A stretch of DNA of 64,000 nt from Cryptomeria japonica (taxonomy: Eukaryota > Streptophyta > Pinopsida > Cupressales > Cupressaceae): contig NC_081415.1 in the NCBI RefSeq assembly GCF_030272615.1, forward strand, positions 417,661,757-417,725,756. Reading direction: 5' to 3'. This document shows, piece after piece, positions 12,250 to 24,058 of the stretch; within the stretch, counting starts at the first letter, position 1; every line of letters starts with the position of its first letter. The notes under the pieces are model-generated. The model was given only the letters and a program-made list of their open reading frames with translations. It had not been told where the DNA came from and did no database searches. Position numbers and translations under genes: made by a program.

Positions 12250-13511
12250 CTAAGAACATGCCTTGAGGTGTATACCATTGACTACAATGGGGAGGTCCTC
12301 ACCATTTAGCCTAGCTAGATTGAAGGAATTTGTCCCCTTGTATCCTATGATCACATAGGGGGCACTCTAAATGGCATCAAATTTCGAGTGCCTTCCTAGT
12401 TTTGCTCTGTCAGTATCCCATTTTAGGACAAAATATCCAACTTGGAAGGTCCTCAAAATGGATTTCTTGTCAAAGTATCTCTTTACCTATCCCTGATGGA
12501 CATTTAAAGTCTGCTTGTCTCTTTCTTTGACTTCTTGAAACTCTATAAACTCAGCATACCTTACTGATAGGGCATCATTTTTTCCAAGAGATCCAACTGA
12601 TGTGCTAGGTCTAGAGATGGAAACTCAAGGGATAAGGGAAGCCTTGCTTCCCTTCCATATACTAACATGAAAGGTGAGTTTCCCAAATCTATTTTGGGAT
12701 TGATTCTATCAGCCCATAGGGTTGTTCCCAACTTGAGGTGCCATAACCTCTCATTGTCTTCAAGATTCCTCTTGATGATTCTAATGAGATATTTTTTGGA
12801 GGACTCAGCTAAGCCATTGCCTTGAGGATAGTAATTTTATGATGTTTTCATAAACACGTCATGTTGGACTACCCATAAGCTGATCTAAGATCCCACAAAA
12901 GACTTAGCATTGTTTGATATAATTGTAGAGGGATCTCCAAATCTAGTTGCAATCCCATCAAGGAATTGAACTATTGAATTTCTAGTTACATCCTTTAAAG
13001 CAACTACCTATGTCCACCTTGTGAAATAGTCTATGGCGACCAAAATCCACTTGTGTCCTGCACTTGACACTGAATTGATAGGGCCAATAAAATCAAGCCC
13101 CCACTAAGAAAAGGGTTCATCAATATAGATAGGATGAAGGGGTAGAGCTGCCAATCTTTGTTTGCCTATAAAAAGTGCACACTTCATACATTTCCTGACC
13201 CACCTATAATCATCACCAAATAGGTAAGGCCAATAATATCCTGCTCTACTGAACCTCATGGCTATGGTCCTTGTTGAGAAGTGATCACTTGAGGGTCCAT
13301 TATGAAATTATTCTAGCAACCTGAGGGTTTGATCACCCTGAATGCACCTTAGCATGACACCATTTAGGTCCCTCTTGAATAGAACTCCATCCACCAAATC
13401 ATAGGGGATGTATTGCAGAATGAGATGTCTCTTCATAGTTCTATTAAAGTAAGAAGGATAGTTGCCATTCTTTAGGAAGGAAATCATGTTCTCAAACCAA
13501 TTAGTTTGCAT
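12250..13511 (-). pseudogene. Gypsy integrase of element G
   Basis: The minus-strand frames encode a Ty3/gypsy integrase. The N-terminal part has a zinc-finger-like CMKCALF stretch (about 13180). In the core, the first Asp is in WGLDFIGPI (about 13085-13110). The second position reads IISNNAKSF, with Asn where Asp is expected. The Glu lies in QGNGLAESS. The C-terminal domain appears near 12270-12400 in another frame as APYVIIGYKGTNSFNLARLN and ends with IHLKACS at about 12250. There is no chromodomain. Several stops, a frameshift and the lost second Asp show it is dead. Confidence 0.85.
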
Positions 13512-13589
13512 ATTTTCTTGATTTTCAATTTGTTCTTCTTCCTCCAGTAAGAGGGAGACCTCTGAATCCTTTCCAAAAGATGAATTGAA

Positions 13590-15230
13590 CTACTCACAGA
13601 TTCCTCTTCCCCTCACTAACCTAGTAATCTTGATGTCAAGGTCATATCCCATGACCTTAGTGATCCATCCAACTCTCTTCTCACCTATGTCCTTGTTGAG
13701 AAGGAAATCTTTAACACTTCCATGTGGGATTAGGAGTTGAATCCTATTTTTTGAGAGCACATTCTTAAACTTTTTCAATACTCTTACCATTGTGATGACT
13801 TGATTTTCCACATAGCTATACCTGAGTTCATAGTCCTTTAGGCCTTCAATGAAAAAAGATATGGTCTGATCCAACCCCTCCTAATTTAACTATGTTAGGA
13901 CAATAGATATACTTACATCTCCTCACAATATATAAATTATGAAATCCTTATCATAGTTTAAATTTACTAGGGTAGGAGCCTAGGAAATAGCCTGATTGAT
14001 CTGACCAAAGCCCTCATTGCCTCCCTTGGTCCATTTGAAGGGAAAATCCTTGTTTAGCATGGTTGTGAGAGGCTTAACCAAGGCTGCAAGGTTTGGGATA
14101 AATCTCCTAACAAAGTTGATTCTTCCCAGAAATCTTTGAAATCCTTTCTTGTGACGTGTAAGTGGAAGAGACACAATGGCTTCCACTCTCTCTAGGTCTA
14201 TGGTCAGACCATCTTTGGATACAATGTTTCCTAGTAGTTTTTCCTAATCAATGGAAAATACACACTTGTTGGGGTTCAAAGACACACCATATTCTTTTCA
14301 CTTTTTGAATACTTTCTTAAGGTGAGCAAAGTGGTCTGCAACATGCTTGGAGTATATACTGATATCATCAAGATATACAAGTACAAATTCTACTAATACT
14401 CCCTTAAAGGCCATATCCATGGCTCTTTGACAAGTGGCACCTACATTTGTTAGTAAAATGGCCCCACTTAGTAGTAAATGGTCTTAAATGGCCCCACTTA
14501 GTAAAGTGGCCCCACTTAGTAGTAAATGGTCTTAAATTGGTTTGGTTCCTGGACTAGGATCTAATTATACCTTGAGTATCCATCCAATAATTAAAATCTT
14601 TTTGAGCCACTAAATTTGGCTAAAATTTGTTCCATAGAAGGGAGGGGATAATGATCTCTGAGGGAGGCTCTATTGAGGTCCCTAAAGTCTACACACAATT
14701 TTATTTACCCATTTTTCTTGCCTACTGGAACAAGATTAGCTACCCAAGACGAATGCTAGAATGGAAAAATAATACTAGATTCTATGAGCTTAGATATCTC
14801 TTTCCTCATCAAAGGCTCTATTTTGGGGTTTATAGGTCTTTGGTTTTGTCTAACTAGCTTTGCATTAGGGTCTAATTATATGGTGTGCTGAGCTAAGCTA
14901 GGGTCAAACCCTTTTAGATCCTCATATGTAAAAGAAAAAATATCTTAATACTCAACAAAGATTGACAAAAGTACCTTGATTACTTTGGGAACATACCTTT
15001 CCCAAGTTGAGAGCTCTTCCATAAGATATAGGGACTGATTTGTAGTCTCCCTTCTTTGTGAATGGTGCATTTCTCATCTGATCATCAATGTTGAAGATCC
15101 CTTCCAAGGCAATCAATCCCTTGGGCAGCTTGTTTGAGCTTAGTTGCATGATTTGATCTCCATAACGGTCCTGCAACATGCTTTTCTTTTTGTGTGAGAA
15201 CTCTACTTCATCTTGTAGGAAGCTCACAAT
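13590..15230 (-). pseudogene. Gypsy RT and RNase H of element G
   Basis: Minus-strand relic. The first segment (15227 downward) includes KLPKGLIALEGIFNIDD, the linker that precedes RT in this kind of element. RT proper is heavily broken between about 14850 and 14200 and is disturbed by a 48-bp local duplication. The thumb/connection is clear at 14186-13980, with KGFQRFLGRINFVRRFIPNL and LTTMLNKDFPFKWTKG. The RNase H-like connection lies at 13874-13590, with ISFFIEGLKDYELRYSYVEN and LDIKITRLVRGRG. It lies in a different frame from the protease and extra RNase H upstream, so at least one frameshift separates them. Confidence 0.8.
14460..14537. repeat. 48-bp local tandem duplication inside RT relic
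   Basis: GGCCCCACTTAGTAGTAAAT begins at 14460 and again at 14508, and a shorter copy begins at 14490. The duplication disrupts the RT of element G. Confidence 0.8.
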
Positions 15231-15379
15231 ATGTTGATCAGAGTCAAAAAAACTGCCAATTCACTTGGTTATCAGGCATTGCAAGTCTCACCACAAGTCT
15301 AATTTGTTTCTCTTCCTCTACTACAACATGAGATGGAATGTCATGTTGAGCAGCAATTTTTTCTAATATATCAAGATGC

Positions 15380-15879
15380 TTGTTCTAATTTCTAGGGATA
15401 CTAGAAATATTGAAGGCCTCAAATCCTTTAATTAGATCCCATGCTCTATGCTTGTAGGACTTGAGAAGGTTGTTCTTTATGATACTCTAAGCTCTAAATG
15501 ATGAAAATAGCTCACTATCTCCATGCACCTTTAAGGATTTGATCCTTCTTTGTGCCATTTGGAGACCCAAAATTAAAGCTTCATACTCAGCTACATTATT
15601 AGTGCAGCAGAAATAAAGTCTCAATGAAAAGTAATATTTCTCCCCTCTTGGAGAAATAAGAAGTACACCAGCCCCTATGAAATTCTTGTTCCTTGAGCCA
15701 TCAAAGAACATATCCCACAATCCATGCATGTCACTGCTCTCTTTGGATAGATTAGGAATAGGGGCATCTTCTTCATGGATGCAATATGTACCAAGGCCTG
15801 TCTTATTGTCCTCCTCTATGGAATCAAACCGAAATGCATTTTCCAACTTATCAAGTAGGCAATCAGGAACCTCCTCCAA
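15380..15879 (-). pseudogene. Additional RNase H domain upstream of RT (element G)
   Basis: The frame below 15879 encodes an RNase H fold of the plant RVT_3 type. It contains WDMFFDGSRNKNFIGAGVLL (first Asp), NNVAEYEALILGLQMA (Glu), KVHGDSEL (second Asp) and, after one TAG, NKHLDILEKIA (last Asp). It sits between the protease (higher coordinates) and RT (lower coordinates). A conventional RNase H position follows RT, so this element carries two RNase H regions, with the extra one N-terminal to RT. It shares a reading frame with the protease segment. The product would have removed the RNA strand during reverse transcription. Confidence 0.8.
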
Positions 15880-15899
15880 CTAAGTTGTAGGATCTCTTA

Positions 15900-16659
15900 C
15901 TTAAAATTCTTCTTTCTCTTCATGGAGGGTACAATTCATGTTAATACGACTCAAGTTATAGGGCTCTATATGATCATTGGCTATAGGCTCAGCCCTAATG
16001 GTTACTTTGGTGCCATATCTTGTCTTAAACAACATGTGAGACCAATTAGAAGATAGATAGCCACCTATCTTAGAAATGAATTCCCTATATAGATAAATGG
16101 AAAAATGGGTAGGGAGCTCAATCACTGAGATGTCTTGCAATACACTACAACCTGGGTAGACATGTAAGGTTAGATTTAAATCCCTAATGACCCCCACAGT
16201 CTGAACTGATGTGCCATCAATTTATGCCACCCCTCTTTTTATAGGTTCATACTGGATACCTAGGTCGTCAACTACTCCCTTAGGAATAATTTAACTACTA
16301 GCCCCACTATCTATCATACAATTATGAACAAGTTTATCTCCTATGATTAATGTCAGATAAAAAGGGGGAGGCTTACTAATTTTCTTTTGATTTTCTGCTT
16401 CCAAAGGCTGCACCAAGCTTGTAGGAGTGGAAGAGTTTCTACCTTTTCTTGGAACCTCTGCAACATTGATATCTTTTAGGGCCTCCTGAAGTAGATCCCT
16501 CTGAGATGGGATAGAAAGGGCATCCCACATGGAAATGTTAAGGCTGGCCCTTTTCATTTGTTCTACTATGTTGAAAGGAATGTCAACCTTAGTAAAAGAT
16601 TTTGTAGCAATAATATCAAACTTTGATATTGCTGGAACCTTTGGTTTCTCTCCTTGCAT
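15900..16659 (-). pseudogene. Aspartic protease of element G
   Basis: Minus-strand frame with LTLIIGDKLVHNCMIDSGAS (about 16360-16291). The DSGAS motif is the aspartic protease active site. It is preceded by NISMWDALSIPSQRDLLQEA, a conserved pre-protease motif that also occurs in the C-element ORF (AKISLWDLIQTSS). The frame stops once right after DSGASS and continues with protease-like and linker sequence to about 15901. The enzyme would have cleaved the Gag-Pol polyprotein. Single in-frame stops indicate a pseudogene. Confidence 0.8.
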
Positions 16660-17429
16660 GACCTTTTAAGTCAAATCTTGTTCTATATTTGGAGTAGCCA
16701 CCTTATCAAGGGTCTTTGGCATTGTCGTCTTCATGGTGGCATGTGGAGCTTGGGCTACTATGGTACAAGTAACACTAGGGTTTATGGCCCTCTTCTTGGA
16801 TCTTGTATTGTTGGCCACATTGTCCCAACTTGTTTGATTCATTCCACAAAAATTTACCTCCTGCAATTCATGAAGGTAGCATCTCCTTGTGGATAATTTA
16901 TATAGTCACCAAATTTTTGTTTCCCTGAGGTTATCAGTTCATTTTGAGCCACTAACACTTGAGAAAACTCACCATTCTGACAAGTGGCCTAATTGTGAGG
17001 CTGATTGCATGGAGTACACCAAACTTATTCTTGAGTAAGATTGTTTTGAATTGGCACTAGTGCTTTTGAGGTACTTGCAACTAATGGATTCACGTTGTTT
17101 AAGGGCCTAGGACTACTCCATTGATTATGTCCTTGCTAACTAGACCTTTATTGGTGATAATTCTTATTTTAAGATTGGTAGGGCCTACTATTGGCCTACG
17201 ATAGCCAACTCTTGACAAACACCAAATCATTTCCAAACCCCTACAGTTGTTGTTGTAAAGGACTAATCATTTTTTGTATCGAGCCCTCAAGAGAGGCCTG
17301 TAGCTCCTTAAACACTGAAGATGGTGGAGTTGGTGCAGGTGTGAGCAAATAACTCATAGATGCTATTGGTATGGGTGCCAAAATAGGTTGTTGTGTAGGA
17401 GCTTCTGGGAACAAGGGCATCAGAGGCAT
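16660..17429 (-). pseudogene. Gag remnant of element G
   Basis: The region from 17429 downwards encodes a proline-rich segment (PEAPTQQPILAPIPIASM). Further on is a zinc-knuckle-like WCTPCNQPHN followed by a stop and ATCQNG (about 17020-16970), reminiscent of the Gag nucleocapsid. The frame shifts at least once before the protease. No capsid domain is clear. The upstream leader and 5' LTR are missing, because the copia LTR of element A abuts at about 17455. Confidence 0.6.
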
Positions 17430-17454
17430 AGGAGACTATTAGGGTTTAGGTAGA

Positions 17455-17804
17455 TCTAGAGCAAATACAAATTAACAATTATATGCAGATAAGAACACAA
17501 AAGATGAAAATTGCATAACATAGTTAACACAGAGATTTAATGTGGTTCACCCAAGATGGGCTACATCCATAGAGCACAATCATCCAATATTTTCTTATTA
17601 TCTAGTAAATTAGTACAACACCATTACAATTCCCTTTTACATTCCAACCACTTATAACAAGCAAATTTTAGGGCAACACTCAAAGTCGGTTATTTTTAGG
17701 GTTTTTTTTCAATGTCACTTTTTAAACAAAAAATGGAAAAAAAAATTTCCCAAAAAATGGCAAAAAAAATGTACAGTACTTGCATGATCAGTCACCACAT
17801 ATCA
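17455..17804 (-). mobile_element. Copia element A, probable 3' LTR
   Basis: On the minus strand, the copia RNase H is followed by a short tail and a purine tract (CCAAGTGGGAGATTG, plus-strand 17806-17820). Next comes sequence starting TGATATGTGGTGAC, a plausible LTR start at 17804. The block contains the plus-strand word TAACACAGAGATTTAATGTG, familiar from plant copia LTRs. The left edge (about 17455) is approximate because no second LTR is present to align. Confidence 0.6.
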
Positions 17805-17939
17805 ACAATCTCCCACTTGGAGACTAATCCTGGAAGACACTGCTGAACTTGTAGCTCCCACTAGATAAAACTCCTGGACTCGGTTGTTCCTTAATTCCAT
17901 GATGTTCAGTCAAGAGTGTCGAGAGAAACTAAGGAGGAA

Positions 17940-18782
17940 ATAAGCTTCTCCTATGGGACTACCTTCATGAACATATCTGTAGGATTATCATTTATGTGAA
18001 TCTTCTCAAGTCGTAACTAGCCATCCTCCAAATCAGACTGTATGAAGTGGTACCTAAGCTTAATGTGTTTTGTCCTTGAATGAAGAGTAGAATTATTTGC
18101 AAGATGAATGGCACTCTGACTATCAGTATACAATGGGCTATCCTCTTGCATCTGGCCCAATTCCTCTAGAAAATGTTGTAACCAAATCATCTCCTTGCTA
18201 GCTTCAGTAGCAACTACATACTTAGCTTCAGTGGTTGTAAGCGCAACAACCTTTTGCACTCTAGAAATCCAACTAACTACAGTTCCCCCTATAGTAAAAA
18301 CATACCCTATAGTACTCCTCCTTGTATCAATATCATTTGCTAGATCAGAGTCAACATATCCTCATAGAGAAACATTTTATTCTTTGAAACATAATGTCTT
18401 GCTAGAAGTACTTCTCAAATACTTGAGAATCCATTTGACAACATTCCAATGTTCCATTCCTGGATTGCTCATGTACCTTCTCACAACTCCCACTGCATGT
18501 ACAATATTTAACCATGTGCATACCATCACATACATCAGACTGCCAACAACTGATGAATACAGGATGTTAGACATTTTATTTACCTCTTCCTGTGTCTTTG
18601 GACACATCTCCTTGGTCAATTTAAAATGAATAGCCAAAGGTGTACCAACTAATTTTGCATTCTGCATGTTAAATATTTGCAACACCTTCTTTATATACTC
18701 ACTTTGGGACAAAGTTAATGTTCTATTTTTTCTATCCCATGAAATCCTCATACCAAGGATTTTCTTAGCTACACCCAAATCA
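17940..18782 (-). pseudogene. Ty1/copia reverse transcriptase C-terminus and RNase H (element A)
   Basis: Minus-strand coding relic. RT C-terminal motifs are DLGVAKKILGMRI, TLSQSEYIKKVLQIFNM and SVVGSLMYVMVCTW. RNase H follows with VVSWISRVQKVVALTTTEAK, TDSQSAIHLANN and SRTKHIKLRYHFI, then INDNPTDMFMKVV at the tail. The upstream codons of the same RT segment (LKQKLAKSFAMN) lie at 19159-19200 and were separated by insertion of a miniature LTR element. Internal stops show decay. Confidence 0.9.
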
Positions 18783-19153
18783 TGTTACAAGTGTACTTTT
18801 TGTTGCACCAAAAGATTGACCTGTTAATTCTTGATACAACCACTAGACTTATAGAATCCATAGGAGATGGTTAAGCCATGTCACAAACCCAAGCGTTGTG
18901 TTATACAACACAAAGAGACCAATAGCCATACCTTGCAACAATCCCCCCACCGTAAGCGAGGGGTTTGAACCTATGACCAAGCTTTGATACCACTTATTAC
19001 AAGTATGGTTGTCGTTGCATCAAAAGATCAACCTGTTAATGCCTGATACAACTACTAGACTTATAGAATCCACATGAGGCAGTTAAGCCATGTCAGAAAC
19101 CCGAGCGTTGCACTACACAACACAAGTAGACCAAGGGTGCACACCTTGCGATA
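18783..19153 (-). mobile_element. Complete TRIM (miniature LTR retrotransposon)
   Basis: A 371-bp element: two direct repeats of 158-159 bp (18783-18940 and 18995-19153) flank only 54 bp. Read on the minus strand, the right repeat is the 5' LTR. Two bases after it comes TGGTATCAAAGC (18992-18981), a near-perfect initiator tRNA-Met primer site. Before the 3' LTR lies a GGTGGGGGGGAT purine tract (18952-18941). Flanks are AATCA (18778-18782) and AATAA (19154-19158), a 5-bp target duplication with one change. Removing the element rejoins the copia RT frame (SFAMN then DLGVAKK). It codes for nothing and would have moved with enzymes from another element. Confidence 0.88.
18981..18992 (-). other. 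TRIM primer binding site (tRNA-iMet)
   Basis: The minus strand reads TGGTATCAAAGC, complementary to the 3' end of initiator tRNA-Met with one mismatch. It lies 2 bases inside the 5' LTR. Confidence 0.85.
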
Positions 19154-19412
19154 AATAATTCATAGCAAATGACTTTGCTAATTTTTGTTTAAGTTCATTT
19201 ATATGCTTTTCTACAATACTCTCATCCATTATCGGATTTGAGACACTTCAACCTTTTTCCTATTTCATTCTTAACCAAAGCTTTTCATTTCTTAAAAGTT
19301 TCAAAAACATCTGATTTCTGTTTTAGGAAATATACCCATGTTTTCCTAGTTGCATCGTCTATAAAAATAACATAATAACAAGAGCCACCAAGAGATGATA
19401 CTTGAGTCGGTC
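19154..19412 (-). pseudogene. Copia integrase core fragment fused to RT (element A)
   Basis: Minus strand from 19412 encodes [39 protein letters not shown] and RLKCLKSDNG, the start of a Ty1/copia integrase core with both Asp residues. At about 19200 it runs directly into RT sequence (NELKQKLAKSFAMN) with no integrase C-terminus or RT N-terminus. An internal deletion has therefore fused the two. The right edge is the LTR of element B. Confidence 0.8.
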
Positions 19413-20295
19413 TGTCATGCCCACTCTTGAGCGGACTCTCGATTTTGTTATGTCCAGACTTGATCGATTATTAATTGTGTTGTGATGGATGGATTACCAT
19501 GCTTACATGTATATGTTGATATGGATTCATGTTCTTTGGATGTTATTTTTCTATAGACATTACATGATATGATCATTTTATATGTTGCATTCACCTGATA
19601 GACTAGGAGATGTAATGATTTATTTTATGTACTTGTTAACTTACTGATCATGTTTTATTATTGCATTGGATACTAACCCCATAGAAGTAGATTCCTTTAT
19701 GAGATCTATTCTTTCTGATTATCTTCTTGTGTGACTGTTTGTGGGGAGGATCAATGGTGTATCACTCCTTTGTGAGCACCCTATGTCATTGAGATATTCC
19801 ACCCCCATCTTCTTGTTGTACTTTCTTTATATATATGGTATATGCACATGTATGATGCTTTGGTTGCAGATAAAGGCATTCAATTCCTCTTGGGTAACCG
19901 GGTGCAAGATCCCCTAGCTTGACAGGTGCGAGTGTGCCTCTCCCCAATGGCGATTTGTGGGTGGAGATGTCACTAGTTCCCCTTCATACCTCTAGGTCTG
20001 CGTGATAGCTCTTGTTCATGTGCGATGTCCTTGTGTTGTCAGTCTTGCATGACTGTCTTGCTGAGTTCAGCTTTTGGTTCTGTTGTAGTTGTTGATCTTT
20101 TGGTTTTCATTAAATGTCTATGTTTTGAGTCAAAAAAGTGAACACCTAACCAAACAATGATGAAATTATTGATATTAAATTATCAAGTTGATTTTAATAA
20201 TAATAATATTTGGAATATTGTCATTATTATTATTAAGAGGATTAGATTAAGTGAAAGTAATATTAAATTAAGTGTCGAGTTTTTAATGGTGATTA

Positions 20296-20341
<46 letters not shown>

Positions 20342-23300
20342 GATATTATTATTATTAATAATATTGAGTAAGCTATTAAGATGGAGAGTTAAATTTTAAA
20401 TTAGTATAAAACAAAGGTAATAAAGCAATGTAAATAAAATGCAATATGTTTTTTGGGAGGAAAATAAATTCAACTTTCATGAATGAAATTGGGACAAAAA
20501 TCCCAACTATGGGGAAGATTTTTTTTTTTTATCCTCCTTGGGCATTCTCTGGGAAATTGCATTCAAAATTTGGGTTCAAAAATCCTGGCTAAGTGGATTT
20601 TGGCTTGGAAAATTGAAATGTTTGGAGGAGGATTGTAACTGGAGGACGAGCAAGAAGGAGATTTCCCAACTCCAAACTCAATCCCTCTTAGCCATCACTC
20701 AGGGAAAGATTGGAATTTGTTTCTTTTTCTCTTTCCTTGTTGAATTTTATGAAAAAGATTGTGCAAATTGTCTATAAAGAAATTTGTTTTGGGAAATAGT
20801 TAATTGATAGGAAATTTGGAAATTGGGGGTATTTTAATTTTGTTTTGGGCATGTTTTCTATGTTGCTCAAATGGGAAAATTCTCTGAAATTTGCATTTGT
20901 GCTGGTGAGTTGAATTTTGTAAAAAAATGAGTTTTCTATTTATGAATTTGGGGAAAAAGATTGTGCCCTAGTTCTGGAAAAAAAAATTGGGCAATTTAGA
21001 TTCATATGTGCAAACCCATATTCCTATCTATTCTTGTAAATTTCCAGATTTGGGAAAATAAAATGGATATATGCAAATTCATATATACATCTGTTGCAAA
21101 GATACACATAAATTTGCATATAATTTATATATGCTCTGTATGCTATGAAATTATTTTTGGGGATTTTGATTTATGATGTGAACAACATTTAAAAAAAAAA
21201 TATTGAACCAAATACCAATATTTACGATTAAAAAAGTTAGTAATACCTTCTGTCAAAACAAGAAGTTGCTGGCTTCTTTGATAGATCCGTACACAGTCAT
21301 CCATAATTTTTTTACCAGATCAAATTTACTCGATCGCTCCAATGAGATCCTGGGAAACTTGGTTATCTCTAACATATCCCAAATTTAGTAGGATCCAACA
21401 GTTGGTTCATGAGATATGGTCCCCGCACTGAGACTAGTATTTCTAGACAATCTTTCATCCATTCAAAACACTTGCAACCTTCAACATGATTCTCTGTAAC
21501 TTTAAGAGACTATGATATAAATGTTTCAAGAAGAATCAATCCATCCCATGTTTAATGTTAATCCAGCTGCCATAATAAAGAGACATTATGAACTTTAGAT
21601 AATAAAATTCAGAATTTGATACATTAAAAATAAATGAGGAAGATAGACAAATGAGACAAAACAAAAAATTGCAAACCAATATTAAAGAACTTACAACTGT
21701 AAATTGTGTGTTTTCAGCATGTGATATATGGCTCCTTCCTTTAAGTTCGTCTATTGAAATTGTATGTGCACCTCCTTATTTTTGCACAAGTGTGCAGCGA
21801 AACACAATATTTGTGTGTATGTCTCTTGTTGACTCATTTTGCCTTCTACCTTGTATAGGGCAGCAGCATGTGCCTTGCTGGCCCATTTTTTTCATTTATG
21901 CTAAGTCAAGTTGTAACTTGTGTTTTGACAATCCGAGATCCATTTAACATTACAACATTGTCATGTGAATTGGAAAAGTAATATACATGTTGGATTATGA
22001 GTTTTGGCATTTAGATGCTCCCTTGTGAGGACCCATGCCACGACATAGATTGCTTTTGACTATCCAAGAGGTTCATGTTGTTTTACTATGTTTTACTGCA
22101 GTCACGTGGGTTTGATTTTGTTGCATTTGTTTATGGTTTTGGTGATTGTTGAGCCTCATGTGTGATTGAGTCCATGTAGAGGAGTGGGCTCTCCTATGTG
22201 CCAATGGTCACAAGAGTTGGCTTTCGTGAGGTTCCTTGTAAGGATCCATGGAATCCAGACCCTTGGACCACGAGAGTTTTCTTATGTATAATTAAGTGAT
22301 AACTAAATAAATGAATGGGAAAAGGGCAGTTAGGAACTAAAAAGATAAGAAAATAACTCTTGATGCCTCATGATGTATCCCATGAGTGTATGCACACAAC
22401 TAGCACAAGAATACCATGGAGACGGTAAGCTGAATCTCCCTCGGAAACTCTCTGAGGTTGAGATGGCTTTACATGCCTAGGTTGGATGCCTCTTGTTACT
22501 TGTTTACTTTTGGCATGCGATGACACTCCTCCTACATGAGTCTCATATGTTGCATCATTGTGGTTATTTGTGTTTGGATTCTCCAGCAATCCTTGTCTAT
22601 TGCTTTCATGTTATATGTTGAGTGTTCCAACTGTATGTGGTATTGTTATAGTAGAGTATCATTCTGGTCTAGTGCTTATGAGGGGGACCCAATGACATCT
22701 CCCAGCTCAGGGAGCAGAATCTCTTTGGTTCCACATTTGGTCAGGTGGTTGGAGCTTTGTCACCATTGAGTTTTCCATTCTTGATGCTGATTATTCTTTT
22801 CGTTCATGGTTGGAGTTCAGTCTATCTTTTGGATTCATGGAGCAGCTAGTCTTGATTATTCTTGCAAACTTATATGTTGTACTTTATTCAGTTTGATTTG
22901 TTATAGTTCGTTGACCTCTTGGTCATTATTGTTATACACTAATGATGTACTCTTGTTTTTTGTTCAACATTATAACTCATTGAGATTTGGTTAGCAAGAA
23001 ATTTTATTGTAATTTGATGAAGCTATGTAATAGTTGAAGTACTTGTACTCTTGATATGTAAGTAGATTTCAGTATAGATCTTTACCAGTGAGAGTTTGGG
23101 ATGTAATTAATGTACAATCACTTCCTTGTGGTGTAAGAGGAAAACTATGAGAACTTAGAGATGTAAAATGTGTTTGCTGTATCTTCATTTGCTTAAGTGT
23201 ACCTTATGGACTATTTACAACAACATGTATTTCATGGTAGCATATAGTGAAATTAAAACCAGCATTTGATCAATACTTAAACTTAAAATTTTACCTTCAT

Positions 23301-23884
23301 TTGAGATCTACCTATGCATGTAATAAAAGAAAACACTTTAAACCTATCAGACAACCTTTAAACATGGATGAATGAAATCAATGCCATGAGGGCAGCAATC
23401 TGCCCCTGTATAATAACTTAACTAAACAACATTAAAAGATCAACAACCTCTTAAGGAAGCCTTAGTAAGACTCTTGACCATTTATATTCTCATTAAGACA
23501 ACTTTTGCTCTAAAGTTAACCATAATTTAGTAGAGGGCAGTGACCTATGCTCTTATATTAATTAATGATTAACTCTCTTGAACATTCTAAAACATACCCT
23601 ATACCTCGGGGTATAATGCCCTTCAATGCATCAAATCTTGGTTAGCATATTTTCATGGAGGCACGTAGTGACACCAATTACCCTGGGGAAAAGTATAGAA
23701 CAACTTATGGCATCATAGGTTTACCTCATGTGCAAGTGATATCCTCTACGTAACTGATGGTTATGTTTACTAGGATTGCTTTTCGTAATGTAATTAACAC
23801 CTAATGTTAAGCAAAATGAAATTAGTCAACCTTTGGTGGGTATGTTAGTGTAATTCCCTAGGGTTGTTGGTGGGTCACTTCACA
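19413..23884 (+). mobile_element. Chromovirus B, 5' LTR (about 4.47 kb)
   Basis: The LTR starts TGTCATGCCC and ends GGGTCACTTCACA, followed by a tRNA-Met primer site. The same sequence recurs in three pieces as the 3' LTR (28665-28762, 45678-47463, 55209-57645), for example GCGGACTCT at the start and GTCACTTCACA at the end. The length is unusually large for a plant LTR. Short open frames inside it are not conserved between the two copies and are not genes. An AAT microsatellite near 20295 is much longer here than in the 3' copy. Confidence 0.85.
20295..20341. repeat. (AAT)n microsatellite in B 5' LTR
   Basis: About 15 uninterrupted AAT units, followed by an inverted ATT tract. The corresponding place in the 3' LTR (about 46444) has only about four units, so the array changed length after insertion. 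Confidence 0.9.
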
Positions 23885-23886
23885 TC

Positions 23887-23904
23887 TGGTATTAGAGCCC
23901 ATGT
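23887..23904 (+). other. Primer binding site of element B (tRNA-iMet)
   Basis: TGGTATTAGAGCCCATGT begins 2 bases after the LTR end. It matches the usual plant tRNA-Met primer site except for one C-to-T change. Confidence 0.85.
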
Positions 23905-24058
23905 TCTACACTGGGTACTTTGGTTTCACATGAGGTCATTGTGTTTGTTAAACACTTAGCGTGGCATAGCCCAATAATTTTATCTATGCTATTTAATTTT
24001 TTGTTAGAGTGGCCTAGTTTAGTAGCTTATAGTGTCCTTTTGTGTCTTGCTAGTCGAT

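Noticed and set aside
20538-20777. 79-codon plus-strand frame in the B LTR
   Set aside because: A homologous stretch in the other LTR (46569-46929) has a different open frame, so it is not a conserved protein.
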